From assembly GCA_029204225.1 (NCBI GenBank), contig CM055112.1, positions 45,162,632 through 45,226,631 on the forward strand: a stretch of DNA of 64,000 nt. Direction: 5' to 3'. The notes under the pieces were generated by a model. The model ran no database searches, had not been told where the DNA came from, and worked only from the letters and a program-made list of their open reading frames with translations. The DNA comes from Diphasiastrum complanatum (taxonomy: Eukaryota; Streptophyta; Lycopodiopsida; Lycopodiales; Lycopodiaceae). How positions within the stretch are numbered: the stretch's first letter is position 1; the number at the start of each line of letters is the position of its first letter. Shown piece by piece: positions 42,019-52,795 of the stretch. The position numbers and the translations under genes were made by a program.

Positions 42019-42830
42019 AACTTCCGTATCAGAATTTGCCGGCCATACCACAAAATCGCCCACAGTCTAAACGATTTCTATACATCAAAAAAAGCCAAAA
42101 AAATTTAAAAATTCATTTTTTGTATGTGAAAACTCCTTATCAGAATTCGCCAACCATACCACCAAATCGTCCACAATGTGCACGATTTCTGACGAATTTA
42201 AAAATGAAAAAAAAATCTCAGTATCAGAATTCACCGACCATACCACAAAATCGCCCACAGTTTGAGCGAATTCTATACATCCTTTGCGAATTCTGTCCTT
42301 TTCAAAAAAACCAAAACAATTAAAAAATTTATATTCTGTCTGTGAAAACTCCTTATTAGAATTCGTCGACCATACCATGAAATCGTCCACAGTGTGTATG
42401 ATTTCTGACGAATTCTAAAATAAAAAATAAAAAAACATCTCAGTATCAGAATTCGCCGACCATACCACAAAATCGCCCATAGTCTGAATGATTTCTATAC
42501 ATCCTCTACAAATTCTGTCCTTTACAAAAAAGCCAAAAAAATTAAAAAATTCATACTCTGTTTGTGAAAACTCCTTATCAAAATTCACCGGCCATACCAC
42601 GAAATCGTCCACAATGTGCACGATTTCTGACGAATTCTAAAAAAAAAAAATTAAAAATTAAAAAAAAATTCGCAGTATCAGAATTTGCTGACCATACCAC
42701 AAAATCGCCCACAGTCTGCATGATTTCTATACATCCTTTGCGAATTCTGTCCTTTATAATAAAATCCAAAAAAATTAAAAAAAAATCCATATTTTGTCAG
42801 TGAAAATTCTCTGTCAGAATTCGCGAGTAT
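42019..42830 (+). repeat. Higher-order tandem array (about 225-bp dimers) in the leader of gypsy element 4
   Basis: Two alternating subunits share the core ATCAGAATTCGCCGACCATA and differ afterwards: type A has AAATCGCCCACAGTCTG then TTTCTATACATCC; type B has AAATCGTCCACAATGTG then TTTCTGACGAATT. Copies start near 42028 (A), 42135 (B), 42222 (A), 42351 (B), 42446 (A), 42572 (B), 42677 (A). The dimer period is 220-231 bases. Each subunit ends in an A-rich tract. Confidence 0.9.
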
Positions 42831-43016
42831 TGTATTCTGATTCAATAGTCTTTTTGCGAGTTCTACGCTTGTCTGCGAATTCTGTTACTCTAGGAAAGTA
42901 TAGATTCTTGTCCAAATTCATTATCTTGCAAGTAAACCACTTTTTTGATCTTTTGTGGCCAAGTACAATACTGTACTCATCATTTGTATTGTTATTATGT
43001 TCCTCATTCTGCATCA

Positions 43017-43264
43017 TGTCAAGAGATTGTGCTGAATCTTCTAATCTTGCACCTCCACGTCTAGAACGCAGAATCCCACATATTGCTGCACCAAAGTACG
43101 ATGGAAAATCTGATCCAGTTAGATTTCTTCAAAACTTTGATAATGCATGTCACTTCTATAGAGACACCTCTGAAACTGAAAAGCTCAAACTATTTTCTAT
43201 GGTGCTCTATGGAACAGCCAAAGAGTGGTATCTCAACCTCCCAAGGAGCCAATGTTTACAAAGG
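43017..43264 (+). pseudogene. gag of gypsy element 4 (N-terminal capsid part)
   Basis: Reads MSRDCAESSNLAPPRLERRI, IAAPKYDGKSDPVRFLQNFD and LFSMVLYGTAKEWYLNLPR, a typical plant gypsy Gag start, related in layout to gypsy element 3 (IPKYDGSSDPI). The gag stops at about 43240-43260 and jumps to the region before RT, so the rest of gag and all of protease are deleted. Confidence 0.85.
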
Positions 43265-44320
43265 TCCAACCAGAACGAAAGAGATAGATCTAGCTGAGAA
43301 GGGAGAGGAAAATCGTATGGTATCAGTAGGAGAAGATGTAGAGAGAGAGAAACTCGAAGATCTCAAGACACTTCTTCACAAATACCGTGATTGTCTTGCT
43401 TGGAATTACGCTGTGAGTTGAAGGGCATATTGCTAATGTTGTGGTTCACACCATCCCGTGGTTGATGGTTCAAAACCCATAGTTAGTAGGCCCTACCGGT
43501 CTAATCCGCACTATACCCAACTGATCCAAGAGGAACGGAAGAGACTTCTAGATGTAGGATTCATCTACAAGATGGAACACACTGATTGGGTATCGCCTAT
43601 TGTGGTAGTACCTAAGAAAAACAGAAAACTTAGAATCTATGTGGACTGCAAGAACCTGAACGTCGTAACCAACTTATTTACTATTCACAAATAATTTGTT
43701 AAGAGAGAATCGTCGGAGCAGAAGCCTATAGTTTTCTAGATGGGTTTAGTGGCTATAATCAAGTGCAGATAGCCCCAGAAGATCAACACAAAACTGCTAT
43801 CTCCACTGAGTGAGAAACATATGCCTACAAAGTGATGCCATTTGGATTGTGCAACGCTGTCGAGACCTTCCAACGAGTGATGAGTTATGCCTTCAAGGAT
43901 TTTATTTGCAAGTTTTTTGAAATTTTTATGGACGACTTGTATGTCCACTCCTCTAGAGCCCAACATCTAGCTTGCTTAGAGAAAGTATTCATCCAGTGTC
44001 GATTATTCGGCATATCCCTAGACCTGACCAAATGCCAATTTCTGGTCACGCTCGACATAGTGCAAGCCATGTAGTTTCAAGACATGGTATCGCCACAAAC
44101 GTCGACAAGAGCCGCATAATACTTGCTTTGCTTGAGCCAGGATCTGTACGTGAAATTATGGGACATTGCAATTATCATAGAAGGTTTGTCTTGAATTTTG
44201 CTAAGCTGGCCCGTCTGATCTACCAGATGACCATCCAACTAGAGTGGACAACTGAAGCTACTAAGGCTTTCCACAAACTCAAGAAGGCCTTAGTTATCGC
44301 ACCACTTTTTTGACCCCCTA
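43265..44320 (+). pseudogene. Reverse transcriptase of gypsy element 4
   Basis: Blocks: KEIDLAEKGEENRMVSVGED, RDCLAWNYA, DGSKPIVSRPYRSNPHYTQL, HTDWVSPIVVVPKKNRKLRI, then MPFGLCNAVETFQRVMSYA and IFMDDLYVHSSRAQHLACLE (catalytic F-x-D-D kept as FMDD), and HRRFVLNFAKLARLIYQMT. Several stops (43420-43440, 43692-43694, 43809-43811) and frameshifts. Closely similar in wording to gypsy element 3 (HTEWVSPIVIVP; SGYNQV), so same branch. Confidence 0.85.
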
Positions 44321-45310
44321 TCTAGACCATAGAATCGCATGTCCATACAGACGCCTCTAAGTATGCCATAGGGAGTATTCTGACATAGCCTGGGGAGTAC
44401 AAGAAGAATTACCCAATTTATTTTGCCAGTATGTAGTTGATTTCCGTGGTGATGAACTGCACAACCTCCGAGCGTGAAGCGCTAGCCATGGTATATAGCA
44501 TGAAGAAATTTTGCCATTACTTGATAGCCAATCCATTTGTCCTCTTCATAGATCACCAAGTCCTACTGTATTAGGTAAATAGACCATACACGATTGGACA
44601 AATCACCCGATGGCTGCTGCTTCTCCAAGAGTTCGACTTTAAAATAGTCATTCACAAAGGAAAATAACACTATCTGGCCGATCACCTCTCATGGATCCGA
44701 AATGTTCCTGAGACTAGAGGGGTCGATGACGAACTTCCTGATGCCATATTATTCCATGTCGATGTCGTCCCTGAGTGGGCTGCCGATATAGTTGGATCTT
44801 ATGTCAGGACATCCTCCCCTTCAGATGAGTAAAGTAGAATGACGCAGGTTAATCATTAAATCTGTCCCTTTCACGTTCATAGCAGGACAACTTTATCGCA
44901 TCTGTAATGATGGAATCACACGTCGTCGTGTCCTAGAACATGCAGTGTCCCAAGTCATAAGTATCGCCCATGAAGGAATAGGGTGAGGGTATTTTGCTGC
45001 CGAAGCTACCAATAGGAAAAAGCTGCAACACGGCCTGTGGTGGCCCACGATGTTCAAGGATATTCACTATCAGATTAAGAGGTGTGACGTGTGCCAACGG
45101 TTCAACCGAACCCAGAAAAGGGACTGATTGTCATTACGACCTATAATGGCTAAGATGTTGTTTGAGAAATGGGGCATTGACTATGTCAGTTGTCCATCTG
45201 CCCGTGGCTCCCAAGCTCGCTATATCATTGTAGCCACTGACTATTTGACCAAATGGGTAGAAGGCAAGGCGGTGAAAAAGGCTGATGCCAGTAAACCAAG
45301 TATGAAATTG
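44321..45310 (+). pseudogene. RNase H and integrase start of gypsy element 4
   Basis: In one frame with about ten stops one reads HVHTDASKYAIGSILT, TSEREALAMVYSMKKFCHYL, ADHLSWIRN (RNase H), then LYRICNDGITRRRVLEHA, WWPTMFKDIHYQIKRCDVCQ (zinc domain) and WGIDYVSCPSARGSQARYII, VATDYLTKWVEGKAVKKADA (integrase core with the first D). At about 45310 the sequence changes to a minus-strand copia element, so the integrase is cut. Confidence 0.8.
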
Positions 45311-45317
45311 GAATTGA

Positions 45318-46010
45318 TCAAGTATATAACCCTTGATCAATGCCAAGACAATAGTGCATCAATCCTAGACCACTCATGTCAAAAGCATTGGAAAGATCTG
45401 ATTTTATTTCATCAATTAAGCTCTCATTACTTCTTGTAATAATCAAATCATCCATGTGCAACACAATGAACACTATATCTGATTCTTGCCTTAGAATGTA
45501 AAGATTAGGATTAACATCGCTCTTTACCATTCCCCTTCGCTTGAAGTGTTCATCAATGCAAGAGTACCATGCCCGTGGTGCTTGCTTCAATCCATAAATG
45601 GTTTTGTTGAGCTTACAAACGAGATGCTCTCTCCCTGGCTCAACAAATCCTTGAGGTTGTACTAAGTACACCTCTTCATCCAGCATTCCATTAAGAAAAG
45701 CAGATTTAACATCCATTTGTTGGATCTTCCAACCATAGAAAGTAGAAATTGCAATGATAGAACGTATAGTTACCATCTTAGCTACGGGTGCGAAGGTTTC
45801 CTCAAAATCAATACCTTCCTGCTGCTCAAATCCTCTCGCAACCAACCTTGCTTTGTACTTGTTGAGTTGCCCATCAGCTCCATATTTGATCTTGTATATC
45901 CATTTATAAGTGATAGGCATCTTACCATCAGGTAGCTCAACCAAGTTCCACGTCCTATTTTTCGATATAGCTTCCATTTATGTTTCCATAGCTTCACGCC
46001 ACTCCTTGTG
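45318..46010 (-). pseudogene. Reverse transcriptase of copia element (minus strand)
   Basis: A 219-codon open frame reads WNLVELPDGKMPITYKWIYK, GFEQQEGIDFEETFAPVAKM, QMDVKSAFLNGMLDEEVYLV (with the D of MDVKxAFL), TIYGLKQAPRAWYSCIDEHF and LHMDDLIITRSNE (catalytic x-x-D-D). It ends at LGLMHYCLGID, where it is cut at the junction with gypsy element 4. RNase H is missing. The frame is intact over its length, so it is fairly recent. Confidence 0.92.
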
Positions 46011-46670
46011 CTCCTTCGCTTTATCAAAAAAAATTTGTTCTTGAGCTTTGAGCATAGAATCCATTAGGGCTAGATTCATCTCTAATCTTGTAGGAGGTTT
46101 TCAATTTCTACTTGATCTTCTAAGCTCTCCCTGCTCACTTGATTCGGGAGTATCTCCCTTATTAGCATCACTTGTTACTGACAAGTACCACTTAGGCACT
46201 CTCCTAGGAATCTCATTATTAACCCTGTCTTTTTCCATTGGCTCTTCCATATCAACACCAACTTCTTCTTTCACTTGCACTTTAGCTTTATCGTCAAAGG
46301 GATCAATTGTCAATTTTATTTGGCCATTTTGACCCATCTCATCAATAGATCTCTGGAAATCACGATCTTTTGTGCATCTGTGTCATACATCCTATATGCC
46401 TTGGCTCTTTCATCAAATCCAAGGAAAACAACCTTTGCATCCAGCTTCTTTCATTTTTCATTAGGCACATGAGCGTAAGCATCACAACCAAATACTCGTA
46501 AATGAGAAATATTAGATAAAAGCTTCATAAGGTGTCTTACCCTCCACGGACTTCATAGGACACCGATTCAAGATATGAGTGGTTGCATGCTTCTGCCCAG
46601 AAAGTATTTGGCAAACCCTTGCTCTTAAGCATTGCCCTAGCCATCTCCACAATGGATCTGTTTTTTTGTT
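46011..46670 (-). pseudogene. Copia integrase C-terminal region and linker to RT
   Basis: Broken frames on the minus strand read MARAMLKSKGLPNTFWAEA (end of the integrase core, near 46600), then VFGCDAYAHVP near 46490, and IPRRVPKWYLSVTSDANKG in the acidic linker (46337-46101). Several stops and at least two frameshifts. Confidence 0.75.
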
Positions 46671-47183
46671 CTACAACTCCGTCTTGTTGGGTGAATAGGG
46701 TGTAGTGGTTTGTCTCTTGATCCCTTGATCTTTACAAAATTTTATAAACTCTGTTGAAAAATACTCACCGCCACCATCTGATCTAAGGGTCTTAATATAA
46801 CAACCTGTTTGTTTTTCAACTAGAGCCTTGAACTCTCTAAACTTGACAAAAGCATCAGATTTCTTGCTTATGAAATAAATCCAGATATGTCTACTATAGT
46901 CATCAATGAATGTGATGAAATAGTAACAACCATTAATGGACCTAGTTTGTATTGGTCCACATAGATCACTATGAACAAGATCAAGAATGCCATTGGCTCT
47001 TCTTGCTACATCTTTGGGAAATCTCTCTCTATGCTGTTTTCCCAATATGCAACCCTCACAAATTTTTCCTTCAAAAGAGATATCAGGCAATCCAACAACT
47101 AGATTACCTCTTTTAAGGATTTTCAAGCCTTTGAGCACTAATATGACCAAACCTTTGATGCCAAAAATCACTTCAACTATCAA
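46671..47183 (-). pseudogene. Copia integrase core
   Basis: Reads CEGCILGKQHRERFPKDVAR (GAG pre-integrase end), LDLVHSDLCGPIQTRSINGC (first D), YFITFIDDYSRHIWIYF, IKTLRSDGGGEYFSTEF (second D) and TTPYSPN. A one-base deletion near 46690 shifts the frame just before the catalytic E, which is still encoded in the next frame. The domain would integrate the cDNA. Confidence 0.88.
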
Positions 47184-47189
47184 AAGTGC

Positions 47190-47790
47190 TTACCTAGCTT
47201 GAGTAAAAGATCTCGCATTCAATTTGTAGAGTCGATACCCGTTGACTCTAGCTCCTATAGCAATCACTTTGCAGTGATTCTTGATGTCTTTGACAAGACA
47301 TTTGTCATTGTCAAACTCAACCTTGAGTTGTTGATCAGCCATTGTCCCAACAAATAGTAGATTGTTAGCTAAGCCAGGTACATATTGCACATTTCTTATC
47401 TGCTTTATCTTCCCACTGACTAACTTCATTGGTGTCACTCCAACTCCTTTAACAGATAGCAATTTGCCATCAGCTTGTCCAACTTCATCACCATTGTCAG
47501 TTTCCTTGAGTTTGGAAAACCACTCTTTCCTTGAAGTCATGTGCTTGGATGCACCACTATCAATGTACCAGGTATCCTTGGCTTCATCACTTGTCATTAA
47601 TGCTATAATGAACAATTTTGAACTCTCACCTATATCATCTTCATATTGATCATCATCGTATTGATGTTGATCAATATAATTATCTTCATAATAATAGTCA
47701 TCAAATTGATGTTGATCAGCATAATTTTCCGCTTGCCATTTGTCTTTTCTTTGTTCCATCTCCTTCTCTTTCTTGAAGCATTCACGCTCC
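47190..47790 (-). pseudogene. Copia protease and pre-integrase region
   Basis: The frame shows DTWYIDSGASKHMTSRKEWF with the catalytic DSGA, followed by GVTPMKLVSGKIKQIRNVQY, VPGLANNLLFVGTMADQQLK and IGARVNGYRLYKLNARS. Ahead of the protease is an acidic Tyr/Gln/Asp repeat (DQHQFDDYYYEDNY, DQHQYDDDQYEDD). It is open over 189 codons. Confidence 0.88.
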
Positions 47791-48614
47791 CAGTGGCCAG
47801 GTTTGTTGCAGTACCTACAATTTCCAGGCTTATTTTGTCTTGAATAGCTACGTCCTTGACCTCGGCCTTGATTCCAATTGTCTCGATTTGGACTATCATT
47901 GACTTGCTCATGAAATTGTTGAAATGATCCCCGACTTGATTTTCCTCCTCTCTATTGATACCTTCCACGACCAAATCTTCTACCTCGTCCTCTAACTGCA
48001 AGAGCTTGATCATAGCTCCTGTTACGATGATTTAAGTTCTCTTGACGTTGCTCTTCTTGCAAAAGCAATCCACCTAGTTCTTCATAGGTTGGAAGATTTT
48101 CTCTTGTGGCTATACTCGTCACAAACATCTGATGTGACTTAGTCAGACTATTCAATGTCAATTGCACGATCTCACAATCTTGTACTCGCTCTCCAATTGT
48201 TGCTAATTGGTCACAGATCTCTTTGATCTTCGGTATGTGATTGGCAATAGTTGCACCATCATCCATCCACAATGTATGCAACTTCATCTTCAAAAATAGT
48301 ATTTGAGATGTATTTGTCGTTTCAAACAATGTCTTCAGTGTATCCCACGCTTCTTTTGGTCCTTTTGAATCTGAAATATAGGGAATAATTGCATCTCTAA
48401 CTGATAGGTTGATGACATTCTGGACTTTTCATTTTCTCCTATCAAATGTCCGCTGATCTTCTTTAATCACTAGTCTTGTCTCTTCACTTGTCACGATCTC
48501 CCATAGCTCCTTTTTGATCAAAATGTTCTTCAGTTTGAATTTCCAAACTGCATAGTTGCCGGCACCTTCCAATTTGCTCGACTGATTAAGGACACTCTCA
48601 CTTAGAGTTGCCAT
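47791..48614 (-). pseudogene. Copia gag with zinc knuckle
   Basis: Starts MATLSESVLNQSSKLEGAGN with YAVWKFKLKNILIKKELWEI (UBN2-type Gag), continues LHTLWMDDGATIANHIPKIK, LNSLTKSHQMFVTSIATREN, LLLQEEQRQENLNHRNRSYD and a basic Arg/Gly part (RGRGRRFGRGRYQ). The zinc knuckle C-RY-C-NKPG-H-WERE-C lies at about 47780-47820. Two frame changes split it. Confidence 0.88.
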
Positions 48615-48790
48615 TACTAGATAGATGAGTCTAGATCACAAAATTTATCACACCACAAAATTGCAAATTTTTTTTGATTGGACACCTGATATCAGTACGA
48701 CGCGCAGGTGCATTATTGCTCGAGATTCTCTTTAGCTCGTGCGCGTGGATTCGATATTGGTACTGGTTTGCGATATCGGTATAATGTGCG
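48615..48790 (-). other. Short leader/junction of the copia element
   Basis: Contains GATATCAGTACGACGCGCAG and TGATATTGG-like words but no clear PBS or LTR. The sequence then changes into the RNase H of another copia copy. Confidence 0.45.
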
Positions 48791-49790
48791 GATGTACGAC
48801 TGTGATACTTAATTTCAATGTGCTCACTCATGGAATGAAACCTAGAGTTGGCTGGTAAAGCAATGACACTTTGATTATCACAAACTAATGTCATTAAATC
48901 AAACCGATATCTGAGAGTAAGTTCCTCAATCAAAGCTTTCTTTGTAGCTTGAGAGGCTGCGATATACTCTGATTCAGTGGAAGATAGAGCTATCGAAGAT
49001 TGCTTGCAACTGTTCCAGGAAATTGAGCCATTGTTGAGAACAAATATAAATTGAATATGGATTTACGAGTGTCTACATCTCTTGCCCAACTTGCATCTGT
49101 GTAACCACTGAGTAGATTGAGTTTGTCATTGCCGACTGCTCCATAACAAATACAAAAGTCTATAGTAGCTCGAAGATATCTCATGACTCTGATAAAAGCC
49201 TTCAAATGTGTTACACCAGGGTTAGTCATAAACTAACTGAGAGAGCTAACTACGAAAGCTATGCTTGTCCTAGTACAGAACATGGCGTACATAAGAGATC
49301 CTATAATAGAATGGTAAGGATGCTCAGACATCTGTTGCTTCTCTTGAATCGTTTGAGGACACTGGTCCTTTGACAACATGGGACCTGGTTCCATTGGTGA
49401 GAGAGCTAACTTGCAATTAATCAGATCATATTTGACTAATATGTTGTAGATGTACCTCTATTGAGTAATGTAGATTAACTTCTATTTTCTATCACTGTGG
49501 CTTTTAATACCAAGGTAGAAATGAGCTTCGCTCAGATCGGTCATGTCGAATTCGAAAGATTGATGTATTTCCAAATCTGCTACAACAACAAATGATAGCA
49601 AAAGTCGAATAGAAGAATGCTTGACTACTGGACTGAAAGTCTCAGTATAATCGACATTGCGAACCTGAGAAAAACCCCTGGCGACAAGTCGTGCCTTTCT
49701 TATGTTGATGCTTCCATCTGCATTGTACTTGACTTTGAAAATCCATTTGCAATCAACTATGTTTCTACTAGCAGATAATTTTGTCGGAAA
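48791..49790 (-). pseudogene. Copia RNase H and RT fragment, copy 1 of a tandem set
   Basis: On the minus strand: ARGFSQVRNVDYTETFSPVV (RT, 49690-49620), RPSL-type LMYAMFCTRTSIAFVVSSLS, TNPGVTHLKAFIRVMRYLRA, NLLSGYTDASWARDVDTRKS (RNase H first D), and LMTLVCDNQSVIALPANSRF with HIEIKYH. Closely parallels the copy at 50985-52006 (about 85-90 percent similar by eye). The RT N-terminus abuts an LTR at 49790 without gag. Confidence 0.85.
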
Positions 49791-50975
49791 TAGGATGGAT
49801 AAATTGCGCGGAAACTCCTACTTCCAATGCATGACTACGCGAACAAAGCAGTAGTGATGATAATCATGTTCTATCTTTAGCAACTAGCTTTGAAATTGCT
49901 AGATACTAAGTGATTGCGTAGCCAAACATAAAGTATTGAATTCTCAGACAATTTCTATCAGCTACAAAAGCAATACATAGATGCATGCATTTTGACATAT
50001 ACTGAATGCAATAATAAGATTGTATTGATTCAGAAAAACAAAATCAGATGCTAATGAGTGCAAGACAATAGCGGATAGAAACTGCGCACTCTAAGTTGTC
50101 TCTGAGTAACTGAGAATAAGTCTGATAATAAGCAGCTCTATTGATAAGCAACAGCGCAATAGCAACTCTAAATAAATCTCTACAAGACTGAGTTAGAATG
50201 CTCAAGAGAGTTCAAGCTTGAAAACTTGATAGAGAGCTAACTACAATACTCTCTGATTGTGAATGATCTGCTTGATAAGAGTGCATGAAGCGTCGTGTAA
50301 TAACACTCAGCCCCTTCACTATTCATAATGTTGATGCGTCGCTTCGAAACTTCTTCTTGACTTGATTGAAAATATATGAATATGAACAACTATATATACT
50401 AAGCAATTATGTCATCAAATGCAATTGCCAATTGGCTGGTGTCCTCTGACATTTATCCGGTTCCTTGTCATTGATTGCTGATATGTGGTGGATATTGGCC
50501 GTAAATTGTCTGTCTACATAAATGAACTAGACTGTCAGTTCTGCAGAAATGAACTAAAACAGCCACAGGTGACACTGTCGCAAAGAATGCGACAGTGTCG
50601 AGATTTTGCAAAAAATGCAAAAAGCCTGAAGGCGCCCTTAAATCCGATTTAGGATTGTCCCACACTTTGCCATAGTCATTTCCTTAAAATTTGAGGCACT
50701 GAGAAAAAGCGAAAAATGCAACACTACATTTTTACTCGAGATTCCTGTCAGGCGAAAAATGCAAAAAAGACGACACTGCATTTTCTACAAGGAATTTCTG
50801 ACAGGCAAAAAATGTGACACTGTTTCAAACTCCATGTATTTTTGCAGATTGTGTAAAAACACATGTAAATCCGCAAACACTGTATAAAAACACAAAAAAA
50901 TACGCAAAATTGAATAAACAATGGATGAAGATGAAAACCGATTAGTCGATTAGTAAAAAGGAGAATAATCCAACA
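49791..50975 (-). mobile_element. Copia LTR of the tandem set (first)
   Basis: On the minus strand it starts TGTTGGATTATTCTCC at 50975, next to a polypurine tract. A TATA box (AGTATATATAGTTG) is near 50395. The U3 side carries several GCGACACTG and GTGCCCTT-like words and a perfect hairpin (50571-50599). The left boundary is where RT homology begins and is approximate. Confidence 0.75.
50571..50599. repeat. Perfect 12-bp inverted repeat in the copia U3
   Basis: GACACTGTCGCA and TGCGACAGTGTC are separated by AAGAA. It is made from the GCGACACTGTC word that recurs in the family. Confidence 0.9.
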
Positions 50976-50988
50976 CTCCCCTTAATCT
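50976..50988 (-). other. Polypurine tract of copia copy 2
   Basis: Minus-strand GATTAAGGGGAG directly before the LTR start; the same arrangement occurs at 52738. Confidence 0.8.
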
Positions 50989-52006
50989 GAATCCTTGAAT
51001 GCCTTGACCTTCAAACTTAGTTCTACACAGAATCTTCTGTGTGCCTCCAAACTTAAAGCTTTGGTAAAAGTATCTACTATCATATCTTGCATTCTACAAT
51101 ACTGCAATCTGACCTCTTCATTGAGAACTTTGCTTTTGACGAAATGATACTTCAGTTCAATGTGCTTACTCCTAGAATGAAATCTAGGGTTGGTTGATAA
51201 AGCAATGGCACTTTGATTATCACAAAGTAATGTCATCAGAGCATATTGATTCAGACTGATATCTGAAAGTAAGCTTCTCAACCAAATTGCTTCCTTTGTA
51301 GCTTGAGAGGCTGCAATATACTCTAAGTCAGTGGAAGATACAACTATCAAAGATTGCTTGCGACTGTTTCAGGAAATTGGACCATTGTTGAGGAAGAATG
51401 TAAATCCGAAAGTGGATTTATGAGTGTATACATCTCCTGCCCAACTTGCATATGTGAAACCACTAAGTAAATTGAGTTTGTCATTGCCGTCTGCTCCATA
51501 ACAAATGCAAAAGTCCATAGTAGCTTGAAGATATCTCATGACTCTGATAAGAGCCTTCCAATGTGTTACACCGGGATTAGTCATAAACTGACTGAGAAAT
51601 TTGACTGCAAAAGCTATGTCTGGCCTGGTACAGATCATGGCGTACATAAAAGATCCTATAATAGAATGGTAAGGATACTCACGCATCTGCTGCTTCTCAT
51701 GAATTGTTTGGGGACACTGGTCCTTTGACAATTTGAGACCTGGTTCCATTGGTGAGAGAGCTAACTTGGAATTAATCAAATTATATCTGATTAACATGTT
51801 GTAGATGTACCTCTGTTGTGTAATGTAAACCAACTTCTGCTTTTTGTCTCTGTGGATTTGTATACCAATGCAGAAATGAGCTTCGCCCAGATTGGTCATG
51901 TCGAATTCGAAAGTTGATGTATTTTCAAATCTACTGTAGCAGCAAATGATAGCAAAAGTCGAATAGAAGAATGCTTGACTACTGGACTGAAGATCTCAGT
52001 GTAAAA
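50985..52006 (-). pseudogene. Copia RNase H and RT fragment, copy 2 of a tandem set
   Basis: Open frames on the minus strand give the RT end and RNase H: LGEAHFCIGIQIHRDKKQKL, RPDIAFAVKFLSQFMTNPGV, LNLLSGFTYASWAGDVYTHK (first D changed to Y), TDLEYIAASQATKEAIWLRS (E), LLCDNQSAIALSTNPRFHSR, KHIELKYHFVK and MIVDTFTKAL (last D). It is the better preserved of the two copies. RT ends at SPVVKHSS near 52000 where an LTR starts. Confidence 0.88.
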
Positions 52007-52737
52007 TGTGGGACCGGCAGCCGAAGCTCGAAGCCTTGAGCGTAGGTGTGTAGGAACGGAAACGCAACAGTTAGTAGCAGAAATATTCAAGAAGAATGAT
52101 TCATACAAATTGCGCAAATGAACAATACAATAGTGAGACAAAAATTGCACTCTAATTATTATCAACAGTGAGTACAATGGCTTGAAGTAATAACTTCAGC
52201 TTGTTGAGCGTGATAACACTGGCTACAAATAACTCTTATTGAAAAAGAACACTTACATAGCTTGATTTAGCTAGTATATATATATTTACAAGTGTCGAGA
52301 GACAAATATCTTATAAGTCTTAAATGCCATCTACTCTAGTTTTGTATATGTATAAAAGTTGGTAACCGCCCTTAGGATATTTGGTTGTCCAGCTATTTTT
52401 AGAGTTGGCGATGTCGGTCTGCCAATCTAGCAAAAACCCGAGAAAAACCCGAAGGTGCCCTTAGACTGAGGGTATGTAAATCCGAAAGGTGCCTCTAGAG
52501 TGAAGGCAGGAAAAAATGCGAAAAAGACAAAGATAGGCCTGAAAGAGATTCCAAGGCATTCTGGCCACTGTGTCGCTTTTTTTGTGAAGGTGCGCGAAGG
52601 TGACTTAAAAACATTTAAGGCACAAAAAATCTCAAAGGAAAAAAATGTGAAGGTCCAAAACATGTAGTCGGCCTTTGGTTTTTAGGATGCTCATTACTTG
52701 AATGATTTGTTTAAGGTTGAGCATAAGAAATTTAACA
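52007..52737 (-). mobile_element. Copia LTR of the tandem set (second)
   Basis: On the minus strand it starts TGTTAAATTTCTTATGC at 52737 and ends ...CCCACA near 52007. A TATA box (AATATATATATACTAGC) is near 52275. The U3 side again has AAGGTGCCCTTAG, AAAGGTGCCTCTAG and CACTGTGTCGC words. It lies between RT of copy 2 and a polypurine tract of a third copy. Confidence 0.75.
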
Positions 52738-52795
52738 CTCCCCCTTAATGTGGATCCTGAAAACCCTTGATCTTCATGTTTAACATATCGTTAAA
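52738..52795 (-). pseudogene. Polypurine tract and RNase H tail of a third copia copy
   Basis: CTCCCCCTTAATGTGGATCC and the next bases parallel CTCCCCTTAATCTGAATCC at 50976. Only the last few dozen bases remain, then a plus-strand fragment begins. Confidence 0.65.

Noticed and set aside
41740-42830. CRISPR-like array
   Set aside because: Repeats are long, alternate between two types and lack unique spacers; they are tandem repeats in a plant retroelement leader.
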